Positions 23,003-31,066 of a stretch of 64,000 bases of DNA are shown piece by piece (the first letter of the stretch is position 1; each line of letters begins with the position of its first letter). The stretch covers positions 1 to 64,000 of the forward strand of contig NZ_CAKMTD010000007.1 of NCBI RefSeq assembly GCF_928391935.1, written 5' to 3'. Source of the stretch: Rothia nasimurium. GTDB lineage: Bacteria > Actinomycetota > Actinomycetes > Actinomycetales > Micrococcaceae. A program made the translations under genes and the position numbers. The notes under the pieces were generated by a model that worked only from the letters and a program-made list of their open reading frames with translations, was not told the origin of the DNA and did no database searches.

Positions 23003-25801
23003 CTAGGATTTTGAGGCGGCTTTCTTGGTGGCCGTCTTCTTTGCGGTGGTCTTTTTGGCTGCCGGTTTCTTGGCGGCGGTCTTGCGCTTGACCGGCCCCT
23101 TGGCCCGCTTTTCAGCCAGGAGTTCTACCGCCCGGGTGTGGGTCAGGGACTCGATGGTTTCGCTGCGGGGCACCGTAATGTTGGTGATGCCGTCGGTGAT
23201 GTAGGGGCCGAAGCGGCCGTCCTTGACCACAATCTTCTTCTCAGAGACCGGGTCGACGCCCAGTTCAGCCAGCGGGGGCTTGGCCGCAGCCCGGCCCCGC
23301 TGCTTGGGCTGGGAGTAAATCTCCAGGGCCTGCTCCAGGGTAATCGAGAAGATCTGATCCTCGGTTTCCAGGGAACGGGAGTCGGTGCCCTTCTTCAGGT
23401 AGGGGCCAAAGCGGCCGTTTTGGGCGGTGATTTCGTTGCCCTCAGCGTCGGTCCCGATGACGCGGGGCAGGCTCATGATCTTGAGGGCGTCTTCCAGGGT
23501 GACGGTGGCCAGGCTCATGGAGGCAAAGAGGGAGCCGGTGCGGGGCTTTTCGGCCTTGGGCTTCTTCTTGGGCTTGGGTTTGCCGTTCTTGTAGTACTCG
23601 GTGGGCTGGGCGTCCATCCAGGCGGCAATTTCTTCCTCGGTCATCTCGGGGATGACCTCGGTGACGTAGGGGCCAAAACGGCCGTCGCGGGCGACGATGG
23701 TGCGGCCGGTTGCCGGGTCGATACCGAGTTCACGGCCGTCGTTCTTACCGGCTTCCAGCAGCTCGGTGACCTTTTCCTCGGTCAGTTCGTCAGGGGCCAG
23801 GTCAGCCGGGACGTTGGCGCGGATGGGGTCCTTGATTTCGCCGGTTTCGGTGTCAATCTCGCCGCCGGTTTCCAGGTAGGGGCCGAACTTACCCACGCGC
23901 AAGTTGACCCCGGGGGCAACCTCAACGGAGTTAATGGCGCGGGCGTCAATCTCACCCAGGTTATCGACGATGGGCTTGAGACCGCGCTTGTCTCCCCCAC
24001 CGAAGTAGAAGTGGGACAGCCACTCGGGGCGGGCTTCTTCACCTCGGGCAATGCGGTCGAGGTCTTCTTCCATTTCTGCGGTGAACTCGTAGTCCACGTA
24101 CTTGGCGAAGTGCTCTTCCAGCAGGCGGACGACGGAGAAAGCCGTCCAGGAGGGCACCAGGGAGCCGGAGCGGTTGTTGACGTAGCCGCGGTCCATGATG
24201 GTCGAGATAACGGCTGCATAGGTTGAGGGGCGGCCAATGCCGAGCTCGTCCATGGCCTTGACCAGGGAGGCTTCGGTGTAGCGGGGCGGGGGTGAAGTCT
24301 CGTGGCGGGCAGCTTCGATGTCGCTGCCGCGCAGGGCGTCGCCTTCTGCCAGGTTGGGCAGGCGCTTGTCGTCCTTACCGTCCTTGGCCTCGGCATTCTC
24401 TTCGCCGCGCTTGACGTCCTGGCCCTCTTCGTAGGCGGCCAGGAAGCCACGGAAGGTAATGACGGTGCCGGACGCTGCGAACTCGGCGTCGCGGCCATCA
24501 GCGGCGGTTGCACCCAGGCGGACGGAGGCGGTGGAGCCCTTGGCGTCGGCCATCTGGGAGGCCACGGTGCGCTTCCAAATCAGCTCGTAGAGACGGAACT
24601 CGTCGATGCTGAGAGCACCCTTGACCTCGGCGGGGGTACGGAAGGAATCCCCGGCGGGGCGGATTGCCTCGTGGGCTTCCTGGGCGTTCTTGGACTTCGA
24701 AGAGTAGACGCGCGGGGAGGCCGGTACATAGTCGGCCCCGTAGAGCTCGGCTGCCTGCTTGCGGGCAGCCTGGGTTGCCTGGTCAGACAGGGCAACCGAG
24801 TCGGTTCGCATGTAGGTGATGTAACCGTTCTCGTAGAGGCGCTGGGCTACCTGCATGGTGGAGCGGGATGAGAAGCGGAGCTTGCGGGCGGCCTCCTGCT
24901 GCAGGGTGGAGGTGGTGAAGGGGGCAGCCGGACGGCGGGTGTAGGGCTTGGTTTCAACCGAGCGGACGGCGAAGGCTGCGGACGCGAGCGCGGTGGCCAG
25001 GGAGCTGGCGGCGGTTTCGTCCAGGTGGGCGACCTTGCCGGCTGAGGCGGGTTTGAGGGTGCCGTCGTCGGCGAAGTCCTTGCCGGTGGCGACGCGGGCC
25101 CCGTCAACGGCTGAGAGTTTGGCGGTGAAGGATTCGGAGGCAGAAGTGGTGAAGGTGCCGGTCAAGTCCCAGTAGGTGGCTGAGCGGAAGGCCATGCGTT
25201 CGCGTTCGCGTTCGACAACTAGGCGGGTGGCGACGGACTGCACACGCCCGGCGGAGAGGCCCCGGGAGACCTTACGCCAGAGGACGGGTGAGAGTTCGTA
25301 GCCGTAGATGCGGTCTAGGACGCGGCGGGTTTCCTGGGCGTCGACCAGGTTGGTGTCGATGTCACGCAGTTCTTGGAAGCCACGCTGGATTGCTTCCTTG
25401 GTGATTTCGGGGAAGGTTAGGCGGTAGACGGGTACCTTGGGTTTGAGCACCTGCAGCAGGTGCCAGGCGATGGCTTCACCTTCGCGGTCCCCATCGGTTG
25501 CCAGGTAGAGGGCGTCGGACTCTTTGAGCAGGCGCTTGAGCTCGGTGACCTTCTTTTTCTTGTCGGGGTTGACCACATAGTAGGGCTCAAAGCCCTCATC
25601 GACGTTGACCGCGAACTTACCGACGGGGCTCTTTTTCAGTTCGTCTGGTAGTTCGGAGGGCTGGGGAAGGTCCCGGATATGCCCCATGGAGGACTCCACG
25701 ATAAAGGCGTCCCCCAGGTAACCACTAATGGTTTTCACCTTTGAGGGGGATTCCACAATCAGCAGTGACTTGCCGTGCTCGGTGGCTGCCTTGGTGGGCA
25801 C
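23003..25801 (-). CDS. topA: DNA topoisomerase I
   Basis: 932 residues. A TOPRIM domain opens the protein (LLIVESPSKVKTISGYLG, then LATDGDREGEAIAWHL with the acidic metal ligands). The catalytic tyrosine is Tyr330 in GYITYMRTDS. The C-terminus lacks zinc fingers and instead has four repeats of the DGRFGPY type (Topo_C_Rpt), then a Lys/Ala-rich tail of about 35 residues (KKPAAKKTTAKK), typical of actinobacterial enzymes and needed for processive DNA binding. It relaxes negative supercoils by single-strand passage. GTG 25801 with AAGGAG 6 bases upstream. Confidence 0.96.
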   Translation of the reverse strand: MPTKAATEHGKSLLIVESPSKVKTISGYLGDAFIVESSMGHIRDLPQPSELPDELKKSPVGKFAVNVDEGFEPYYVVNPDKKKKVTELKRLLKESDALYLATDGDREGEAIAWHLLQVLKPKVPVYRLTFPEITKEAIQRGFQELRDIDTNLVDAQETRRVLDRIYGYELSPVLWRKVSRGLSAGRVQSVATRLVVERERERMAFRSATYWDLTGTFTTSASESFTAKLSAVDGARVATGKDFADDGTLKPASAGKVAHLDETAASSLATALASAAFAVRSVETKPYTRRPAAPFTTSTLQQEAARKLRFSSRSTMQVAQRLYENGYITYMRTDSVALSDQATQAARKQAAELYGADYVPASPRVYSSKSKNAQEAHEAIRPAGDSFRTPAEVKGALSIDEFRLYELIWKRTVASQMADAKGSTASVRLGATAADGRDAEFAASGTVITFRGFLAAYEEGQDVKRGEENAEAKDGKDDKRLPNLAEGDALRGSDIEAARHETSPPPRYTEASLVKAMDELGIGRPSTYAAVISTIMDRGYVNNRSGSLVPSWTAFSVVRLLEEHFAKYVDYEFTAEMEEDLDRIARGEEARPEWLSHFYFGGGDKRGLKPIVDNLGEIDARAINSVEVAPGVNLRVGKFGPYLETGGEIDTETGEIKDPIRANVPADLAPDELTEEKVTELLEAGKNDGRELGIDPATGRTIVARDGRFGPYVTEVIPEMTEEEIAAWMDAQPTEYYKNGKPKPKKKPKAEKPRTGSLFASMSLATVTLEDALKIMSLPRVIGTDAEGNEITAQNGRFGPYLKKGTDSRSLETEDQIFSITLEQALEIYSQPKQRGRAAAKPPLAELGVDPVSEKKIVVKDGRFGPYITDGITNITVPRSETIESLTHTRAVELLAEKRAKGPVKRKTAAKKPAAKKTTAKKTATKKAASKS

Positions 25802-25915
25802 AGAGGGCTCCTTGGGGTTGTTTGAACGCGTGTATGCACAACAATAGCGGACATACCGCTCTTCATGCCTACTTACCCAAGTGTGACCTTCTTGAATCAG
25901 GCGGTGTGGATAACC

Positions 25916-26335
25916 CTAGAGCTCATCAACCGGGTCTTCACCCAACTCAAATTCTCGGCCGCTGATACGTTCGGGAACGACCTGCACCCAGCTCGTTTTG
26001 TAGGTGGGTACCCAGGTCTTGAAGCCCAGGGCTTCAACAGCTTCAATGTCAGCTTCACTGGTCAGCCAGTTAGCCTGGCCATGAATCACCACAGACCGGG
26101 CCACCCCGTCCCGCACCTCATCAATTTCGAAGGCGGCCTTGCGGCTAATCACCACTTCGGTCAGTTTTTGGCCAGATCCGGTGCGGAAATAGATGTTCTT
26201 CTCGTGAACACAGAAGTTAACGGGGTAAATATCTACTTCACCACCGGCCGAAAGGGCCAGGCGGCCGACCTTATGGGCTTCGAGAAGTTCCCAGCAGCGT
26301 TCTTCGCTGAGCACAGTGACGGGGGTTGATTTCAT
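25916..26335 (-). CDS. Pyridoxamine 5'-phosphate oxidase-fold protein
   Basis: 139 residues with a split-barrel flavin/F420-binding fold: HKVGRLALSAGGEVDIYPVNF, IYFRTGSGQKL and AAFEIDEV, ending in WVQVVPERISGREFEL. This is the common PNPOx-like protein of actinobacteria, often F420- or heme-linked, with no assigned substrate. It lies 15 bases upstream of the methyltransferase stop region, tail to head on the same strand. A second paralogue lies at 30554-30994. Confidence 0.82.
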   Translation of the reverse strand: MKSTPVTVLSEERCWELLEAHKVGRLALSAGGEVDIYPVNFCVHEKNIYFRTGSGQKLTEVVISRKAAFEIDEVRDGVARSVVIHGQANWLTSEADIEAVEALGFKTWVPTYKTSWVQVVPERISGREFELGEDPVDEL

Positions 26336-26350
26336 GCTGTCAGTCTAGCC

Positions 26351-27988
26351 TTATTGGTCAATGACGAGGAAACCCTTCTCAAGGAGCTCCCTGATATTAC
26401 TTATTAATACCCGGCGGGGCTGGTCGTCCTCCCAGCCCAAGAGGGCAGCAAGTGCCCCAACAATTTGCCCGGCGGATAGGTCCCCGTCGCAAGCTGACAC
26501 GAAGCCGGAGGTTTCGGTGGTTTCTAAGATAGTGCGGCGCAGGCCGGCCCCTGCCCGCAGCAGGATGACGGAGGGGTGCTCAGACCCGGGAGTTGAGTGA
26601 CGTTCTTCGGTCACGTCCCCGGCGACGATGAGGTGGGCTTCTAAAAGCTCATCGTCGGTCAGGGCTGTGGTGGTGTCCCACCGGGCAACCGCCTCGGTAA
26701 TAAAGGGGGCGATGGGTTGCTGGATCGGGTAGGTGATTTCTTCAAAGCGGTGCAGACGCTCACCTGCCTGGCTGCCCTCAGGAGCCCGGAGCCAGATCAT
26801 GCCGAAGCCGATGGAGCCCACCCCTCGGGCGGCGAAGTCGCGCAGGTAGGCGGTGTAGGCTGCCTCGTAGTGGGCTGGGTCGCGGTTTTCGCTGGCGTCG
26901 CGCAGCCAGGTTTCGGCGTACTGTTCCGGTTCAAGGACCTCCCGCTGGATGAACCAGGCTTCGGTCTGCTCCCCCACCCAGGCGCGGGGGCGGTCTGCCC
27001 AGTCGGCGGGGCCGTCCTGCCCGTCCACGGGGATTTCCCAGTTGCCCAGCATCTGGGCCCGGCCGCCGGGGGCCAGCACAGAGGGGAGCTGGGCCACCAG
27101 GGTTGAAACAATGCCGTCCCCGGCCATACCGCCGTCCCGGTAGGTGTACTGGTCTTCGGGGGTTTCGTGGTCGCTACGCGGGGTGATGACGAAGGGTGGG
27201 TTGGAGACCACCAGGTCGAAGGTTTCCCCGGCCACAGGCTCCAGCAGGGAGCCCAGGCGCAGGCTGACGCGCTCTTCTAGGTTAGCCGGGTCTAGCCCCA
27301 GGGCAGGGGCGTTGAGGACCAGGTTGAAGCGGGTGAAGGCCAGGGCCCGCTCAGAAATGTCTGTGGCGGTGACGTGGCGGGCGTGGGCCAGCAGGTGGAA
27401 GACCTGGATCCCGCAGCCGGTGCCGAGATCAAGGGCCCGGTCGACGGGGGTACGTTCGGTCAGCTGGGCCAGGGTCAAGGAGGCATGACCAATACCCAGC
27501 ACGTGGTCTTTTCTCAGGACACCGGGACGCTGGTGGGCCCCCAGGTCACTCGCCACCAGGAGCTCGGTCCCATCATCAGCTGCGTGCGGACGCAGGTCCA
27601 CAGCCGCCTGGAGGAACCCCCCAGTCCCAGCAGGCTCAGCCACACCCAACTCAACCAGCAAGCCAGCTACCTCAGTGCCCAGAGCTGCACCCAGCTCGTC
27701 CTGCCCCACCTCTTGACCAAACAAGAAGAAACGCACCACCTGGGCCAGTTGCCGCTGCTGGGCGGTAAACGACTCATGGGTTTTTTCTTCCCCCAGGACC
27801 TGACGGATCCTGTAAAGACCGGGCACAATCTGGTCGCGGGTCATAGCCTCAAAGGCACGGGCACCCAGGAGGTCCTCAATACCGTCATAGGTGTAATTAA
27901 CCCCGATCAGGGCAGAATGTAGGTGCGCGAGGGCAGTGAGATCAGAACTGGCAGGGGCTCCGGGAACAGAAGAAAAATCAGTAGTCAT
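26351..27988 (-). CDS. Class I SAM-dependent methyltransferase (HemK-like)
   Basis: 545 residues. A helical N-terminal domain (about 1-165) is followed by a Rossmann methyltransferase: ALDLGTGCGIQVFHLLAHA (motif I), VTATDISERALAFTRFN (motif II) and DLVVSNPPFVITPR, whose NPPF tetrad is typical of N-methylation of Gln, Asn or adenine. The C-terminal 150 residues form an extra winged-helix-like domain ending in RELLEKGFLVI. The composition matches actinobacterial DUF7059/DUF7782 methyltransferases. ATG 27988 is used. Substrate unknown; a role as protein- or rRNA-modifying enzyme is inference. Confidence 0.82.
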   Translation of the reverse strand: MTTDFSSVPGAPASSDLTALAHLHSALIGVNYTYDGIEDLLGARAFEAMTRDQIVPGLYRIRQVLGEEKTHESFTAQQRQLAQVVRFFLFGQEVGQDELGAALGTEVAGLLVELGVAEPAGTGGFLQAAVDLRPHAADDGTELLVASDLGAHQRPGVLRKDHVLGIGHASLTLAQLTERTPVDRALDLGTGCGIQVFHLLAHARHVTATDISERALAFTRFNLVLNAPALGLDPANLEERVSLRLGSLLEPVAGETFDLVVSNPPFVITPRSDHETPEDQYTYRDGGMAGDGIVSTLVAQLPSVLAPGGRAQMLGNWEIPVDGQDGPADWADRPRAWVGEQTEAWFIQREVLEPEQYAETWLRDASENRDPAHYEAAYTAYLRDFAARGVGSIGFGMIWLRAPEGSQAGERLHRFEEITYPIQQPIAPFITEAVARWDTTTALTDDELLEAHLIVAGDVTEERHSTPGSEHPSVILLRAGAGLRRTILETTETSGFVSACDGDLSAGQIVGALAALLGWEDDQPRRVLISNIRELLEKGFLVIDQ

Positions 27989-28036
27989 CACGCCCCTAGT
28001 CTATCGTTAGCCAGGGGAACGGGTTACGGTAGAGGT

Positions 28037-28354
28037 ATGTTGTTTGCTTTCTCTGTAGCCCCCACTGGCGGCGGCGACCCCAGCGGGTCAGTACACGACG
28101 CCGTCGCTGAAGCCGTCCAGATTGTCCGTAACTCCGGCCTTCCCCACAGGACCGACGCCATGTTCACCACCATCGAAGGTGATTGGGACGAATGCATGGC
28201 CGTCATCAAGGCAGCCACCGAAGCTGTGGGCAAGTACGGGAGCCGGGTGTCCCTCGTCCTGAAAGCTGATATCCGGCCCGGCTATGATTCTGGTGAACTC
28301 ACTGGCAAGCTGGAGCGCCTGGAGGACGCTATCGCCCGCCGCACCGAAGGCTAG
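28037..28354 (+). CDS. MTH1187-family thiamine-binding protein
   Basis: 105 residues starting MLFAFSVAPTGGG, then SVHDAVAEAVQIVRNSGLPH, MFTTIEGDWDECMAVI and VSLVLKADIRPG. This ferredoxin-like fold matches DUF77/MTH1187 (YkoF-like) proteins, which bind thiamine or its pyrimidine. ATG 28037 is preferred over the longer frame because the extra 38 residues overlap the divergent methyltransferase start and are unlike the family. Starts are 49 bases apart, so a shared divergent promoter is likely. The next gene begins 3 bases after its stop. Confidence 0.85.
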   Translation: MLFAFSVAPTGGGDPSGSVHDAVAEAVQIVRNSGLPHRTDAMFTTIEGDWDECMAVIKAATEAVGKYGSRVSLVLKADIRPGYDSGELTGKLERLEDAIARRTEG

Positions 28355-28356
28355 AC

Positions 28357-28800
28357 ATGCGGATCTGGTCCCTGCACCCCTCCCTGCTCGACTCCAAGGG
28401 GCTGGTGGCCTGCTGGCGCGAAACCCTACTGGCACAAAAAGTCCTGCAGGGACTCACCACGGGCTATACCCGGCACCCCCAACTTGATCGCTTCAAGGCC
28501 TGCGACGACCCCCTCCACGCTATCTGTGATTACCTCCACGGCCTTGCAGATGAAGCCGACCGGCGCGGCTATTCCTTCAACCGAAGCCTACTTGTACTCC
28601 CACGTCAGAATACGACGGGGCGGATACCCGTTACGTCCGGCCAAATCGACTACGAGTTTTCCTTCCTGCGCCACAAAGTTCAAACCCGCGATCCGGCCTG
28701 GTTTGAAAACCATCTCACCACGTCAATCGCCCCTCCAGCTCACCCAATATTTACTGTGGTCCCGGGAAATGTAGAACCCTGGGAAAAAGTTAAATACTAA
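28357..28800 (+). CDS. Pyrimidine dimer DNA glycosylase / endonuclease V-like
   Basis: 147 residues. The N-terminus MRIWSLHPSLLDSKGLVACW and the motif LQGLTTGYTRHPQLDRF match the Pyr_dimer_DNA_glyco family (T4 DenV-related). It carries a conserved Arg/His/Trp-rich core and PRQNTTGRIPVTSGQIDYEF toward the end. T4 DenV uses its N-terminal amine and a Glu (Glu22 in this protein, in CWRETLL, is a candidate). The likely role is excision of UV dimers. It directly follows the thiamine-binding gene (2-base gap), so probably co-transcribed without an obvious functional link. Confidence 0.85.
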   Translation: MRIWSLHPSLLDSKGLVACWRETLLAQKVLQGLTTGYTRHPQLDRFKACDDPLHAICDYLHGLADEADRRGYSFNRSLLVLPRQNTTGRIPVTSGQIDYEFSFLRHKVQTRDPAWFENHLTTSIAPPAHPIFTVVPGNVEPWEKVKY

Positions 28801-28841
28801 TCAAGGTGATTTTTTGCTGGGGACTGGGTAAAGTTGCTTCT

Positions 28842-28982
28842 ATGGCTAACTCAGAAAAAATTGCTGAACTGGAAAAGTCCATCGCCGATTGGAAGGAAAA
28901 GGCCGCTAACGGTGGCCCCGACTTCATCGCTGAAATCGTCGCAAAGCTCGAAGCCGAACTGGCTGAGGCCAAGGGCGAATAA
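28842..28982 (+). CDS. Small charged helical protein (46 aa), unknown
   Basis: ATG 28842 to TAA 28982 encodes 46 residues (starts MANSEKIAELEKSIADWKEK, ends AEAKGE). It is highly charged, with heptad-like Leu/Ile spacing in two helices around a central GGPDF turn, which predicts a small helical hairpin. Codon use is like highly expressed genes, there is a GGTAAAG upstream, and a strong terminator follows 67 bases later, so it looks real and independently expressed. No family recognised. Confidence 0.65.
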   Translation: MANSEKIAELEKSIADWKEKAANGGPDFIAEIVAKLEAELAEAKGE

Positions 28983-29048
28983 GAACTTTTTCATTACCGG
29001 CACACAGTAATCATTCAAGGTTCGCACACCGCAAAGTCTTGAAAAAAT

Positions 29049-29086
29049 AAAATACCTCCCGCCCTTCGCACGGCGGGAGGTATTTT
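29049..29086. terminator. Bidirectional 15-bp hairpin terminator
   Basis: aaaatacctcccgcc (29049-29063) pairs exactly with 29072-29086 around cttcgcac, followed by a T-rich run. It separates the 46-residue gene from the convergent GyrI-like gene. Confidence 0.88.
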
Positions 29087-29106
29087 CTTTTATTTTCTGC
29101 CTTTTT

Positions 29107-29622
29107 CTAAGCCAGCGGGTGGGCCGGGTTACCGGTAACCCCCTGCCAGGCGTACATTCTGTAGTTGGGGGCGGTGATATCCCCCGGCCCGTACACCTCC
29201 AGGCAGACCCCGGTGGGCTCTAGCCCCTTGGCGGGGATAAAGGAGGAGGCCAGGTGGTCAAAGCCCTCCTTCAGGTGCAGGGGCGGCTGCCCCGGCAAGA
29301 TCGGGCCCTCAACCAGGACGGTGGCATACATGGACCCAGGCACAATCACCCCGGTCAGCCCCAGAGCCGCAACAGCCTGAATACCGCCGGGGACAATAAA
29401 ACCCGCCGTGTAGGTAAAGCCGGTATCGTCGGCGTCCGGCATGAGAACCCCGACCTTCTGCAGTTTTTCGGTTGCAGCTAGCTGCCCTTCATTAAGCTGG
29501 GCGTAGAGGTCCTCCCACCAGGAGCCGAAGTCGCTGGTTTCTGTGGCGGGGGCGGTGAGGCCAGCGACCATGAAGCTGCCGTATTCAATCAGGGCTGTCT
29601 CGAAGGTTTTCTGGCTGGACAT
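29107..29622 (-). CDS. GyrI-like / effector-binding domain protein
   Basis: 171 residues. It matches the stand-alone small-molecule binding domain found in AraC/BmrR regulators: a helical N-terminus (SWWEDLYAQLNEGQLA), TGFTYTAGFIVPGG, GSMYATVLVEGPILPG, FDHLASSFIPAKGLEPTG and a final LEVYGPGDI strand. No DNA-binding domain is present, so it probably binds or hydrolyses a lipophilic ligand, as in GyrI-like cyclopropanase or inhibitor proteins (family knowledge). It follows trhO with one base between. Confidence 0.75.
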   Translation of the reverse strand: MSSQKTFETALIEYGSFMVAGLTAPATETSDFGSWWEDLYAQLNEGQLAATEKLQKVGVLMPDADDTGFTYTAGFIVPGGIQAVAALGLTGVIVPGSMYATVLVEGPILPGQPPLHLKEGFDHLASSFIPAKGLEPTGVCLEVYGPGDITAPNYRMYAWQGVTGNPAHPLA

Positions 29623-29623
29623 A

Positions 29624-30502
29624 CTAGGCGGTGGCTGCTTCCAGCTCGGCTAGGGCCTTCGCCTCGCAGTCGGGGCAGAGCAGGACGAGGTCGCGGACGC
29701 CGTCGACGTCCAGGTTCACAAAGTGGTTGGCTTTGGCCCCGCAGTGCTCACACTCGCCAATAGTGACGGTATCGGGGGAGAAGTTCATGTGCTGACGCTT
29801 GTCGAAGACGTAGAGGGAGCCCTCCCAGAGGCCGGAGTCCCCGAACTTTTCGCCGTAGCGTACGATACCGCCGTCGATCTGGTAAATCTCCTTGAAGCCG
29901 CGGTTCTTCATGAGGGCTGACAGGATTTCGCAACGAATACCACCGGTGCAGTAGGTGACAACGGGCTTGTCTTTGAGGTCGTCGTACTTGCCGGATTCGA
30001 TTTCTTTAATGAAGTCGTGGGTGGTGCGAACATCGGGCACAATGGCGTTCTTGAACTTACCGATTTTGGCTTCAAAGGCGTTGCGGCCGTCGAAGAAGAC
30101 CACCTCGTCGCCCCGTTCTTCTACCAGCTTGTTCACTTCTTCGGGCTTGAGGTGGATACCGCCACCGACGACGCCGTTTTCGTCAACCACCAGCTCGTCG
30201 GGGGTGCCGAAGGCGACGATTTCGTCGCGGGCCTTGACGGACAGGCGGGGGAAGTCAGCGGCGCCACCGTCAGACCACTTAAGTTCCAGCTTCTCGAAGC
30301 CGGGGTACTGGCGGGTGGTCTTGCCGTACTGTTTGAGGGCGTTGATGTCGCCGCCCAGGGTGCCGTTAATACCGTGCTTGGAAATCAGGATGCGCCCGGT
30401 TAGACCGAGTTTCTCGCATAGGGCCCGCTGCCAGAGCATGACGGCCTTGGGGTCGGTAACGGGGGCGAAGCAGTAATACAGGATAATTCGTTCTTGAGCC
30501 AC
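29624..30502 (-). CDS. trhO: tRNA uridine hydroxylase TrhO / rhodanese-like (YceA)
   Basis: 292 residues. An N-terminal acylphosphatase-like domain carries [14 protein letters not shown]. The central rhodanese domain (about 120-220) has the active-site loop CTGGIRCE, whose first Cys is catalytic. A C-terminal zinc-ribbon-like segment has [11 protein letters not shown] and [11 protein letters not shown] (four Cys). The family hydroxylates U34 of certain tRNAs (ho5U). ATG or GTG at 30502. It is divergent from nothing nearby and heads a two-gene unit with the GyrI-like protein. Confidence 0.92.
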   Translation of the reverse strand: MAQERIILYYCFAPVTDPKAVMLWQRALCEKLGLTGRILISKHGINGTLGGDINALKQYGKTTRQYPGFEKLELKWSDGGAADFPRLSVKARDEIVAFGTPDELVVDENGVVGGGIHLKPEEVNKLVEERGDEVVFFDGRNAFEAKIGKFKNAIVPDVRTTHDFIKEIESGKYDDLKDKPVVTYCTGGIRCEILSALMKNRGFKEIYQIDGGIVRYGEKFGDSGLWEGSLYVFDKRQHMNFSPDTVTIGECEHCGAKANHFVNLDVDGVRDLVLLCPDCEAKALAELEAATA

Positions 30503-30553
30503 GCCCCCATTCTACTCCCCTCCCCCTTTTCTGGCGGAGGGGACGTCCGGGCC

Positions 30554-30994
30554 CTAGCCCAGCTTGAAGCGGCGGCCCGTCAGCCGGGTGGGGGTCAGTT
30601 CAACGAACTCAAGTTTTTCGGTGTTGAGCCAGGGGGCGAGGTTCAAGGTGTTGACGTAGTCGATATCGCGGGTGTCGGTCAGGACGCGGGCTGTTGCGAA
30701 AACATTGACGGAGTAGGCCTGGTGCCCTTCGGCGCGGTCGAACTGCAGGGTCACCTTATCGTTGAGGATCAGCTGGGTAAGCTTGCTGCCGGCGGCGGTG
30801 CGGAAGAAAATCCGCACACCATCGGTGACGATGTTGAGCGGGGTGATGTGCACATAGCCGTCCTCATCGACGGTGCCCAGCCGGGCAAAGCGGGTGCCCT
30901 CAATGAGCTCCCACACCTGCTCATCGGTGAGGACGGTGATTGCCTGCTCCTCTTCCTGCGGTTTCTGGCCCTGGATGTTCATTGGAATACTCAT
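30554..30994 (-). CDS. Pyridoxamine 5'-phosphate oxidase-fold protein (second copy)
   Basis: 146 residues with the split-barrel PNPOx pattern: IEGTRFARLGTVDEDGYVHITPLN, GVRIFFRTAAGSKL and a final FVELTPTRLTGRRFKL. It is clearly related to the 25916-26335 protein. Function unassigned; probably a flavin or F420 binding oxidoreductase. Divergent from the MrfA-type helicase with 72 bases between starts, which must contain both promoters. Confidence 0.82.
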   Translation of the reverse strand: MSIPMNIQGQKPQEEEQAITVLTDEQVWELIEGTRFARLGTVDEDGYVHITPLNIVTDGVRIFFRTAAGSKLTQLILNDKVTLQFDRAEGHQAYSVNVFATARVLTDTRDIDYVNTLNLAPWLNTEKLEFVELTPTRLTGRRFKLG

Positions 30995-31066
30995 GAGACC
31001 ATTATCCCACTCCTATTAGATAGGTCACAGTATTTTTCAATTATTTCGAGGTGGGATAATGAACGG

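Noticed and set aside
23138..24226. 362-residue plus-strand frame inside topA
   Set aside because: Antisense to the topA C-terminal repeats; Gly/Val/Asp-rich shadow.
30494..31066. Long N-terminal extension of the MrfA-type helicase frame
   Set aside because: It runs antisense through the PNPOx-like gene and shows no helicase or other domain; GTG 31067 with an RBS gives the family's normal start.
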